Shown here one piece after another: positions 1 to 5,882 of a stretch of DNA of 7,820 nt (its first letter is position 1; each line of letters begins with the position of its first letter). Both the position numbers and the translations under genes were made by a program. The notes beneath the pieces are model-generated. The model searched no databases, was not told the DNA's origin, and saw nothing but the letters and a program-made list of their open reading frames with translations. The stretch comes from Bacteroidales bacterium UBA1179 (GTDB lineage: Bacteria; Bacteroidota; Bacteroidia; Bacteroidales; Bacteroidaceae), in contig DBYT01000115.1 in assembly GCA_002309915.1 (NCBI GenBank), forward strand, positions 28,379 to 36,198. Direction: 5' to 3'.

Positions 1-750
1 AAAATGAATGCCGATCCGGACTCATACGTGGACGGTAACGGTCAGTTGTACAACATGGGTTTTGACCTGTGGTGCTATGACGGCGGAGATCCTGAGTTCT
101 ATGATTCGCTTGCCACCGATGACCAGAAGAGGGTATGGGGATCGGCCAACTCCAGCACAGCATCGTTCGGAAAGCCTACCTGCACTCCCGACAGTGTGAT
201 GGTTGCAGTAGAGGGGGAGGGCAAGTATGCCGTAAAACTCCAGACCCAACTGATAAATGCCGTAATTACAAAGAAACTTGCCGCCGGCAGCATCTTTACA
301 GGCAGCATGGGCAGCGTCAGTCTTACCTCACTGACCGCTACGCTCAAGTGGGGCATCCCGTTCACATTGAAACCAAAGGCTCTTGAGGGCTATGCCTGCT
401 ACCAGCCCAAGTCAATCAATGTGGCCGATAAGGCTCACGGGGACTTGAAGGGAACCCTTGACAAAGGGCACGTTTTTGTGATGCTTACCGACTGGGACAA
501 GCAGTTTACGGTAGATCCCGCCAAGGAAAAGTTCGTGGCCGAGGATGATGAGCACGTTATCGGTTACGGAAAGGTTACGTTTGAAACTGTCATGGAGGGA
601 TATGAGAAATTCCGCATCGACATAGATTACCGTGATGACCGCACACCCAAGTTCGTGGTGATAGTGGGCTCATCAAGTGCTCTTGGCGACTATTTTACCG
701 GCGGCGAGGGCAGCACCCTATATCTGGACGAATTCAAGTTTATATATTAA
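1..750 (+). CDS. PCMD-domain protein (putative carbohydrate metabolism domain), 5' partial
   Basis: The reading frame is open from base 1 and ends at TAA 748-750. The first ATG (base 4) is probably internal: the protein from there begins MNADPDSY with no signal peptide, while family members are normally exported lipoproteins with an N-terminal extension. Counting from that ATG (248 aa), family-like stretches are WGSAN at 45-49, AAGSIFTG at 93-100, the core WGIPFTLKPKALEGY at 116-130, and a C-terminal beta-rich jelly-roll-like end, VGSSSALGDYFTGGEGS then YLDEFKFIY, at 221-248. This pattern matches the PCMD family of Bacteroidota, found in surface or periplasmic proteins and suspected, though not shown, to bind or process carbohydrate. 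No catalytic residue can be named. The next gene starts 14 bases downstream on the same strand, so co-transcription is likely, but a functional link to the redox genes is not evident. The family call is from recognition of the motif order, not from a search. Confidence 0.8.
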   Translation, partial: KMNADPDSYVDGNGQLYNMGFDLWCYDGGDPEFYDSLATDDQKRVWGSANSSTASFGKPTCTPDSVMVAVEGEGKYAVKLQTQLINAVITKKLAAGSIFTGSMGSVSLTSLTATLKWGIPFTLKPKALEGYACYQPKSINVADKAHGDLKGTLDKGHVFVMLTDWDKQFTVDPAKEKFVAEDDEHVIGYGKVTFETVMEGYEKFRIDIDYRDDRTPKFVVIVGSSSALGDYFTGGEGSTLYLDEFKFIY

Positions 751-764
751 AAAACTTACTAACC

Positions 765-2168
765 ATGCTCAAGAAAATCAGAGTCATACTGGCTGCGTTG
801 TTCCTTATCGGGATAACGCTGCTTTTTATCGGGATAGGGCATAACTGGTGGGGCTGGATGGCCAAACTCCAGTTCCTGCCTTCCCTTCTGGCCCTAAACC
901 TTACAGTCATAATAGGTGTAGTCCTGCTCACCCTGCTGGTGGGCCGCATCTATTGCTCCGTAATCTGTCCGATGGGCGTGTTCCAGGACCTGATTATCTG
1001 GATTCATCGCAAAACGAGCAAGCTTTTCACAAAGAAAAGCCTCAAGTTCAAGTACGTGGGTGAGCATAAATGGGTGCGTTACGGAGTGTTGGTACTTTCA
1101 ATAGTATCAATCATTGCCAGCGGCCAGATGCTCATTGCCTTGATTGCTCCGTACAGCGCATACGGCCGGATGGTCCGTTCCGTTGCCGCCATGGGGTCCG
1201 ATACAATGACGCCCGCGCTTATCATAACCGGTCTGCTCACGCTCGTCATCATCTGCATCTGTGCCTGGCTGTGGGGCAGGGAGTACTGCAATACCGTCTG
1301 CCCGGTGGGAACCACGCTCAGTCTTCTGAGCCGATTCTCGCTGCTGCGTCCCGTAATAGACGAGAGCAAGTGCATAAACTGCGCCAAGTGCGCCCGCGGC
1401 TGCAAATCCGGATGCATTGATTTCAAGGCACACAGGATTGATTACAGCCGATGCGTAGACTGCTTTGACTGCATAGAGAACTGCGGAGAGGGCGCCCTCA
1501 AGTTCAAATACGTACTCAACCGCAAACCCGTCAAGGCCGATGCCCCCGCAGATGAGGGCCGACGCGCATTTCTGGTAACCACAGCCGTAGTGGCCGCAAG
1601 TGCAGCCGCAAACGCCCAGGACCATATGCACGGCGGACTGGCCGAGGTGATCGCCAAGAAATCACCCGAGCGCTCGGAACGTCTGGTTCCGCCCGGAGCA
1701 GGCAGCGTCAAGAACTTCTATGACCACTGCACCGGCTGCCAGCTCTGCGTGAGCGCCTGCAAGAACAGGGTACTGCGCCCGTCATCGGACCTGGAGCATT
1801 TCATGCAGCCGGTCATGGAGTATGACAAGGGCTACTGCCGTCCCGAGTGCAACGCCTGCAGCCAGGTCTGCCCGGCCGGTGCCATCAAGCCGGTAAGCGT
1901 GGAGCAGAAACTGGCCGTACGCATAGGTGTGGCTCATGTAAATCTGGACCTCTGCCTGCCTGCAACCGGTAAGGACAGTTGCGGCAACTGCGCATATCAC
2001 TGCCCGTCGGGTGCCATAAGGATGGTGCGTCAGCAGGGATCACGTATGCAGATACCTACCGTATCCGAGGACCGCTGCATAGGCTGCGGAGCATGTGAGA
2101 ACCTTTGCCCCTCACGCCCCATAAGCGCCATCACCGTTAACGGATTATCTATTCACCATAATGCCTGA
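765..2168 (+). CDS. NapH/NapG-like fused membrane iron-sulfur protein (polyferredoxin)
   Basis: The 467-residue protein joins two modules. Residues 1-250 resemble NapH: four hydrophobic segments (about 8-26, 41-60, 106-128, 151-170), two membrane-edge Cys-x3-Cys-Pro motifs (C64/C68 and C175/C179), then two ferredoxin motifs (C203-C206-C209-C213 and C230-C233-C236-C240). Residues 266-467 resemble NapG: a twin-arginine segment (RRAFL at 266-270, then an alanine-rich hydrophobic run to about 284), VPPGAG at 308-313, and four Cys clusters (322/325/328/332; 358/362/365/369; 397/406/409/413; 438/441/444/448). In nitrate reductase systems NapH and NapG are separate proteins that take electrons from quinol and pass them to the periplasm. 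No napA or other molybdoenzyme is in view. The next gene, a ferredoxin-containing aldo/keto reductase, starts 5 bases downstream and is the likely electron partner. That pairing is inference. The start at ATG 765 gives a good first membrane segment; no Shine-Dalgarno sequence is visible, as is common in Bacteroidota. Confidence 0.88.
   Translation: MLKKIRVILAALFLIGITLLFIGIGHNWWGWMAKLQFLPSLLALNLTVIIGVVLLTLLVGRIYCSVICPMGVFQDLIIWIHRKTSKLFTKKSLKFKYVGEHKWVRYGVLVLSIVSIIASGQMLIALIAPYSAYGRMVRSVAAMGSDTMTPALIITGLLTLVIICICAWLWGREYCNTVCPVGTTLSLLSRFSLLRPVIDESKCINCAKCARGCKSGCIDFKAHRIDYSRCVDCFDCIENCGEGALKFKYVLNRKPVKADAPADEGRRAFLVTTAVVAASAAANAQDHMHGGLAEVIAKKSPERSERLVPPGAGSVKNFYDHCTGCQLCVSACKNRVLRPSSDLEHFMQPVMEYDKGYCRPECNACSQVCPAGAIKPVSVEQKLAVRIGVAHVNLDLCLPATGKDSCGNCAYHCPSGAIRMVRQQGSRMQIPTVSEDRCIGCGACENLCPSRPISAITVNGLSIHHNA
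1560..1616 (+). other. Internal twin-arginine-like signal between the NapH-like and NapG-like modules
   Basis: Codons 266-284 of the fused protein encode RRAFLVTTAVVAASAAANA, followed by QDHMHG. This has the layout of a Tat signal peptide: the RR-x-F-L core, a weakly hydrophobic Ala/Val/Thr stretch, and an A-x-A end (A282-N283-A284) that could be a signal peptidase site. It lies after the NapH-like cytoplasmic ferredoxin motifs and before the NapG-like clusters, exactly where NapG carries its own Tat signal. Whether it is used, and whether it is cleaved or stays as a fifth membrane anchor, cannot be told from sequence. Confidence 0.6.
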
Positions 2169-2173
2169 TTACT

Positions 2174-3511
2174 ATGGACAGAAGAGATTTCATCAAATAT
2201 ATGGGAGCGGGAGCAGCCGCACTGGCACTTGATTCCTGCACCCCCAAGGCCGCCAAGAATCCCGGCAAGACCGGAACATCAAACAAGGACCTGCACGGAG
2301 AGATGCTGCAGCACTATCCCGGCATAGGTGTGCTGGGTTACGGTTGCATGCGCTGGCCGCAAAAGCGTAACGAGCAGGGTAGGCAGGTTATTGACCAGGA
2401 AGAGGTTAACCGCCTGGTTGACTTTGCACTTGAGCATGGTGTAAACTACTATGACACATCGCCCGTTTATCTGGGAGGTGACAGTGAGCGTGCCACGGCC
2501 GAGGCCCTTAACCGCCATCCGCGTGACAAATGGATTCTGGCAACCAAGCTGTCTGTTTTCGGCAACTCTACATTCGAGGGCTGCAAGACCATGTATCAGA
2601 ACTCTCTTGAGATATTCAAGACAGACCACATAGACTATTATCTGCTGCACTCCATCCAGGACGGCAATGATTTCCGTAACCGTTTTGAGAACACCGGAAT
2701 TATGGAGTTCCTTTTGGGGGAGCGTGAGGCTGGCCACATCCGTAAGCTTGGATTCTCGTTCCACGGCCACAAGGATGGATTTGACGAGATGATGGCACTG
2801 CATGACAAATACCACTGGGATTTTGTCCAGATACAGATGAACTACGTGGACTGGGAGCGTCCAAACGGCCGAAACACCCGTGCCGATTACCTCTACGCCG
2901 AACTGGACAAGCGTGAGATTCCCATCGTGATAATGGAGCCTCTGCGCGGTGGAGCCCTATCGGACGTACCGGCCCAGATTGCCGACCAACTCAAGGAGCG
3001 TGAGCCCGAGCGCTCAATAGCATCATGGGCGTTCCGATACGTGGGCAGTTTCCCGCGTGTATTGGCCGCCCTGAGCGGAATGACCTATATGGAGCATCTG
3101 CAGGACAACCTGGAGACCTATCTGGATTTCCAGCCGCTGGATGATGAGGAGAAGAAGTTCCTGCTTGATATGGCCACCCAGATGGAGGATTACCCGCTGG
3201 TAAAGTGCACCGCCTGCAACTACTGCATGCCATGCCCCTACGGTATCAACATACCCGGCATATTCAAGTTCTACAATGACAATATCACCGCCGGAACATA
3301 CGTAAAGAGCAAGGAGCAGGCCGGTTACGCCCGCGCCCGCCGTAAGTATCTGCTGGCATACAACGAGGCTATCCCCACAGTCCGTCAGGCCGATCACTGC
3401 ATAGCCTGCCGCCGCTGCGAGCGCGAGTGCCCCCAGAACATCCGCATTCCGGACGAACTGCGCCGCATAGACCGCTACATAGAATCCCTCAAACGCGAAA
3501 CCATAGAGTGA
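2174..3511 (+). CDS. Exported aldo/keto reductase with C-terminal 4Fe-4S domain
   Basis: The 445-residue protein belongs to the iron-sulfur-containing aldo/keto reductase group (COG1453 type). The barrel spans about residues 45-320. The complete catalytic tetrad is visible: D94 and Y99 (YDTSPVY), K125 (LATKL) and H159 (LLHS). The group-typical GFSFHGH (193-199) and DFVQIQMNYVDW (216-227) follow, and the cofactor-side SGMTYMEHLQDN (301-312) is retained. The C terminus has two Cys sets: C345/C348/C351/C354 and C409/C412/C415/C419. The N terminus MDRRDFIKYMGAGAAALALDSC is a Tat-type signal (RRDFIK) ending in a lipobox-like LDSC with C22, so the enzyme is probably exported and lipid-anchored. The reaction would be reduction of a carbonyl or similar group, or its reverse; the substrate is unknown. 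It starts 5 bases after the NapGH-like gene and its TGA overlaps the next gene's GTG. Confidence 0.9.
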   Translation: MDRRDFIKYMGAGAAALALDSCTPKAAKNPGKTGTSNKDLHGEMLQHYPGIGVLGYGCMRWPQKRNEQGRQVIDQEEVNRLVDFALEHGVNYYDTSPVYLGGDSERATAEALNRHPRDKWILATKLSVFGNSTFEGCKTMYQNSLEIFKTDHIDYYLLHSIQDGNDFRNRFENTGIMEFLLGEREAGHIRKLGFSFHGHKDGFDEMMALHDKYHWDFVQIQMNYVDWERPNGRNTRADYLYAELDKREIPIVIMEPLRGGALSDVPAQIADQLKEREPERSIASWAFRYVGSFPRVLAALSGMTYMEHLQDNLETYLDFQPLDDEEKKFLLDMATQMEDYPLVKCTACNYCMPCPYGINIPGIFKFYNDNITAGTYVKSKEQAGYARARRKYLLAYNEAIPTVRQADHCIACRRCERECPQNIRIPDELRRIDRYIESLKRETIE

Positions 3512-4161
3512 TACCGACAATAGAATACGTTCAGGAAAAGTTCAGGGAGTTTAACCGGCAGTTGTTTGACGGTAAGCTCCCTGAACCTCCTATAGCTATT
3601 ACCAATGCCAAGACATACTTTGGGGTGTGCGCTTTCCGCAAGCACCGCAAATGGCACGGACGGCTGGAGTATTCGGACTTCAGGATACGCATAAGCCGGC
3701 GGTTTGACCTGCCCCAGGATGAGATTGATGACACTATCATCCATGAGATGATACATTATTACATAGGTCTTTTCAGTCCGGCCGATATGCCCGGTCACAG
3801 CGCTCTGTTCCGCCGTATGATGGCCGATATAAATGAACGTTTTGGCCGACACATCAGCGTGTCACACCGCCTGAGTGCGGAGCAGCAGGAGCAGGCAATC
3901 GATAATCGGCCCAAGAAACATATCGTAGCCAGGGTGGTGCTTAAAGACGGCCGCACCGGCATCAAGGTGATTCCCTGCATGGAGCGCCACGTACGCCGTT
4001 ACCGTCGCGGGATGATGGCCAGCGGCAAGGTCAGCTCAATAGAGTTCTTCCAGACCACCGACCCCTTCTTTAACCGCTTTCCCAGCTCATCGGCCTTCAC
4101 AGTCTACTTCTTGGATCCTGATGTCATTGCAGAACATCTCTGCAACAGCGTGGAACTGTAA
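3508..4161 (+). CDS. SprT-like zinc metalloprotease
   Basis: I start this 217-residue protein at GTG 3508-3510, which overlaps the upstream TGA in a GTGA arrangement that suggests translational coupling. A longer frame from ATG 3427 would add 27 residues (MPPEHPHSGRTAPH...) that are only the reductase gene read in another frame, and homologues begin near IEYVQEKFREFN. Residues 6-40 form the conserved N-terminal part (FNRQLFDGKLPEPPI, then TYFGVCAF). The zinc site is H79-E80-x2-H83 (IIHEMIHYYIG), with H97 in PGHSALF as the likely third ligand. The C-terminal half (about 137-217) is beta-rich, with the basic patch RHVRRYRRG near 160-168. No C-terminal Cys-x2-Cys zinc ribbon is seen; the only Cys are 41, 157 and 212. 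Eukaryotic SPRTN relatives cut DNA-protein crosslinks; the role of this bacterial branch is not established. No signal peptide, so cytoplasmic. Confidence 0.88.
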   Translation: MIPTIEYVQEKFREFNRQLFDGKLPEPPIAITNAKTYFGVCAFRKHRKWHGRLEYSDFRIRISRRFDLPQDEIDDTIIHEMIHYYIGLFSPADMPGHSALFRRMMADINERFGRHISVSHRLSAEQQEQAIDNRPKKHIVARVVLKDGRTGIKVIPCMERHVRRYRRGMMASGKVSSIEFFQTTDPFFNRFPSSSAFTVYFLDPDVIAEHLCNSVEL

Positions 4162-4189
4162 AATGCGACGTTTTTGCAACGCTTCTTTG

Positions 4190-4221
4190 TTGTTTTGATA
4201 TTATATCTGTACTTACATTTG
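4190..4221 (+). promoter_or_regulatory. Bacteroidota-type promoter for the secreted-protein gene
   Basis: A perfect TAnnTTTG -7 element (TACATTTG) lies at 4214-4221. A TTG at 4190-4192 sits 21 bases upstream, within the spacing seen for Bacteroidota sigma factor promoters; a TTTG at 4194-4197 is an alternative with 16-base spacing. Transcription would begin near 4228, leaving a leader of under 20 bases. The region 4162-4240 is A/T-rich. This promoter separates the next gene from the upstream four-gene unit. Confidence 0.55.
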
Positions 4222-4240
4222 TGCCGGAAACAACAAAACA

Positions 4241-4990
4241 ATGTGTATGAAAAAGCATTTGTTCCTATTGTCAGCTTTGCTGCTTCAAGTAGCAGCAGTT
4301 TCTGTGTCTGCACAGGATAATGAATATGTTGATCTGGGCCTCAGCATAAAATGGGCCACTTGTAATGTGGGCGCTGCCACACCTTTGGAGGTGGGTAACT
4401 GCTACGAGCGGAGCTATATGTCGCAGCAGGGTGAAGATTGGCGTATCCCTTCAAATGATGAGATGATAGAACTGCTCAGTTACTGTACCTGGAATTGGGT
4501 TGAAAACGCTGACTCCTGCGGCTTTAAGGTAACAAGTGATATTGAAGGTTTCACTGACCGTTCCATCTATCTTCCGGTCTTAAAAGAAAGAACTGCTATT
4601 CATGAAATAGTTAGAACCAGTGATGTTGGATATCGTTTTGAAGTGGTGGATTCAACCGATAATTATAGAGGGAATTATATGACAAACTATATAAATGATC
4701 GCGACATGCCTGGATATCTTGATTGTGGAGGCCATTATCCGATGCCGACGATGCACAAAAACGGATACCCGGGTTTAGACGACTTTCATATCCGCCCGGT
4801 CAAGCCGCTGGATCCTCAGACCAAGCAAAACAGGGTTCTGCCCCAAGTCGAGTTAAGAGAATCATATCCTGCAAGAAACGTTTCGAAAGTTATTGAAGTT
4901 ATTGATATATCAGAGTTTGAAGGGCTTGGTATTTATACCATTGATGAGGCACTCAATGCTAAATTCGGACTAGATTTGCCCTGGGAATAA
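4241..4990 (+). CDS. Secreted protein with 'YVDLGLSIKWATCNVGA' N-terminal domain, function unknown
   Basis: The 249-residue protein starts with a clear signal peptide: Lys-Lys, the hydrophobic run LFLLSALLLQVAAVSV, and VSA before Q25. The start may be ATG 4241 (MCMKK) or ATG 4247 (MKK); the sequence does not decide. The mature protein opens with EYVDLGLSIKWATCNVGAATP (28-48) and continues with DWRIPSNDEMIELLSYCTWNW (66-86), GFKVTS (94-99) and SIYLP (108-112). This is the order seen in the fibrobacter/Bacteroidales 'FISUMP'-like surface-protein domain, here shortened: the usual Y-A-W-G-E segment is absent. It closes with FHIRPVKPLD (182-191), and then a tail to residue 249 that I do not recognise, ending LNAKFGLDLPWE. 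Codons are A/T-richer than in both neighbours (many GAT, GAA, ATT, TAT), which may mean weak codon selection or recent acquisition. It has its own promoter. No enzymatic residues can be named. Confidence 0.75.
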   Translation: MCMKKHLFLLSALLLQVAAVSVSAQDNEYVDLGLSIKWATCNVGAATPLEVGNCYERSYMSQQGEDWRIPSNDEMIELLSYCTWNWVENADSCGFKVTSDIEGFTDRSIYLPVLKERTAIHEIVRTSDVGYRFEVVDSTDNYRGNYMTNYINDRDMPGYLDCGGHYPMPTMHKNGYPGLDDFHIRPVKPLDPQTKQNRVLPQVELRESYPARNVSKVIEVIDISEFEGLGIYTIDEALNAKFGLDLPWE

Positions 4991-5056
4991 CATTTCTGCC
5001 AAAGTATCTGATTTATTTGCGAATCCGGATATTTATGACTATCTATGTGTCATAAA

Positions 5057-5061
5057 AAGGA
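5057..5061 (+). promoter_or_regulatory. Shine-Dalgarno-like site deciding the acetyltransferase start
   Basis: AAGGA lies 7 bases before ATG 5069, an ideal distance. The alternative upstream ATG at 5045 has no such site, and its extra residues (MCHKKDYA) do not look like an acetyltransferase N terminus. This favours 5069. Confidence 0.5.
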
Positions 5062-5068
5062 TTATGCT

Positions 5069-5695
5069 ATGCTGCAATATGAGAAATTAAAGAAGGAGGA
5101 TATCAAGGAGGCATCGGAACTGGCCGCCAGAGCCTATTTTGATTATATCTACATAACCATCTTTTTTCCAGGCCTTAAGGAGCGGCAAAGGGGATTGGCC
5201 CGATTCCTGGCCATTAACAGGAAAGGAAACTTTAAGGGCGGGCATATGCTGACCGCACGTCTGGACGGCCGGATGGTGGCTGAGGCGTCGCTTGAGCCAC
5301 CCGGCTACAAGCAGCCATCGGTACTTAAGTTCATTCTGAGCGGTTACCTTAAGATGTATTTTCTTACCAATTGGAAGCACCTGCATGCTTTCCTGGCAAA
5401 GGATGAGGAGGCCGGAACCCCGTGCCATGATTATCAGAAGAATAATCCTGATGTATGGTACCTGAGTATGATTGAGGTTGATCCGCAGTTTCATGGTCAA
5501 GGCATTGGCACTCAGTTCCTGTCTTATCTGGAGGATTACGTGCGGCAGCATGGGGGCAAGACTATGGTGCTGTTCACCAACAACCGGGAGAACCTTAGTT
5601 TCTATACGAAACGGGGTTATGAGGTGTTCCATGAGTATGAAATTACCCATAATGGCCAGACTATGGGGAACTGGAGTCTCAAAAAAACTCTTTAG
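5069..5695 (+). CDS. GNAT-family N-acetyltransferase
   Basis: The 208-residue protein (216 if ATG 5045 is used) has the GNAT fold layout. It begins MLQYEKLKKEDIKEASELAARAY, the typical first strand and helix. Motif A is at about residues 130-150: WYLSMIEVDPQFHGQGIGTQFL, where Q-x2-G-x-G/G forms the acetyl-CoA pyrophosphate loop and VDP precedes it. Motif B follows near 168-185 with N-x-E-N-LSFY-x-K-RGY, the usual C-terminal acetyl-CoA-binding helix and strand. The middle (about 80-125) is longer than in minimal family members and holds the hydrophobic KFILSGYLKMYFL stretch, likely part of the acceptor site. No signal peptide; cytoplasmic. The acceptor (small molecule, drug or protein amine) cannot be told. 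A TAnnTTTG match at 4971-4978 inside the preceding gene lacks a -33 partner, so it is unclear whether this gene has its own promoter or is read through from the preceding gene. Confidence 0.88.
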   Translation: MLQYEKLKKEDIKEASELAARAYFDYIYITIFFPGLKERQRGLARFLAINRKGNFKGGHMLTARLDGRMVAEASLEPPGYKQPSVLKFILSGYLKMYFLTNWKHLHAFLAKDEEAGTPCHDYQKNNPDVWYLSMIEVDPQFHGQGIGTQFLSYLEDYVRQHGGKTMVLFTNNRENLSFYTKRGYEVFHEYEITHNGQTMGNWSLKKTL

Positions 5696-5702
5696 TTTTT
5701 TT
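5681..5702 (+). terminator. A/T stem with T-tract overlapping the acetyltransferase stop codon
   Basis: AAAAAAACT (5681-5689) can pair with AGTTTTTTT (5694-5702) across a 4-base loop, ending in a run of eight T (5696-5703). The stop TAG 5693-5695 lies inside. The stem is nearly all A-T, so it would be a weak terminator alone; the GC-rich hairpin at 5704-5846 directly after may do more. Confidence 0.35.
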
Positions 5703-5703
5703 T

Positions 5704-5846
5704 CGCCAAAGTGTCCCACACTCACCCTGTTGAGAATACGTTCTCTCGCGGGTTGGTGTGGGACATACCCTCATTTTAGGGGGTATGTCCCACACTTATC
5801 GGCCCCAGGAGCGCTGTGAGCGGGTTCGTTGTGGGACACTTTGGCG
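5704..5846 (+). repeat. 143-base nested inverted-repeat element
   Basis: The ends are a perfect 17-base inverted repeat: CGCCAAAGTGTCCCACA (5704-5720) and its complement (5830-5846). Inside is a second perfect inverted repeat (5756-5770 with 5781-5795). The 9-mer TGTCCCACA occurs at 5712-5720 and 5787-5795, and its complement at 5758-5766 and 5830-5838. The element can also be read as two imperfect tandem units about 75 bases apart, each TGTCCCACACT, then 22-25 bases, then GCGGGTT, then TGTGGGACA. A small hairpin (GAGAA 5732-5736, TTCTC 5741-5745) lies in the first unit. Beyond a 5-base bulge, TTTTCG (5700-5705) could pair with CGAAAA (5850-5855). No protein frame, no clear target-site duplication. 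It may be a MITE or REP-like mobile repeat, or a strong structured terminator/leader. Confidence 0.8.
5756..5795 (+). repeat. Central 15-bp hairpin of the repeat element
   Basis: GTGTGGGACATACCC (5756-5770) pairs perfectly with GGGTATGTCCCACAC (5781-5795) over a 10-base loop (TCATTTTAGG). It could form a very stable RNA hairpin or DNA cruciform on either strand. It is not followed by a T-run on the + strand, so it is not a textbook intrinsic terminator. Confidence 0.8.
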
Positions 5847-5854
5847 GAGCGAAA

Positions 5855-5871
5855 ATGCAACCCGGTTGCAT
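5855..5871 (+). promoter_or_regulatory. Palindromic operator candidate upstream of the metal ATPase
   Basis: ATGCAACCCGGTTGCAT is an 8+1+8 perfect palindrome. It ends 11 bases before the -7 element at 5883-5890 and so covers the -33 region, where a dimeric regulator would compete with or recruit RNA polymerase. Because the downstream gene is a metal exporter, a metal-sensing regulator is the natural guess, but the sequence does not identify which family. Confidence 0.5.
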
Positions 5872-5882
5872 CAGCGACTCTT

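Noticed and set aside
1107..1631. Long open frame on the minus strand opposite the NapGH-like gene
   Set aside because: It is the complement of strongly conserved Cys-motif coding sequence; its own translation shows no recognisable domain and it has no promoter. The same holds for the minus-strand frames at 2279-2815, 3023-3520, 5087-5725 and 6844-7476.
765..2168. Assignment as part of a periplasmic nitrate reductase (nap) operon
   Set aside because: Neither napA, napB nor any molybdopterin enzyme is nearby; the neighbour is an aldo/keto reductase, so only the electron-transfer module is shared.
3427..3507. N-terminal extension of the SprT-like protease from ATG 3427
   Set aside because: These 27 codons lie wholly inside the aldo/keto reductase gene, encode Pro/His/Arg-rich shadow sequence, and the conserved family start begins just after the coupled GTG at 3508.
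4127..4145. Hairpin TTGCAGA / TCTGCAA with a 5-base loop at the end of the protease gene
   Set aside because: It is inside coding sequence and is not followed directly by a T-run, so it is not supported as a terminator; a 7-bp stem can arise by chance.
5704..5846. Integron attC site, CRISPR array or invertible promoter
   Set aside because: No RYYYAAC/GTTRRRY core pair bounds the element, there are no regular repeats with unique spacers, no cas genes and no recombinase nearby, and no promoter lies between the inverted arms.
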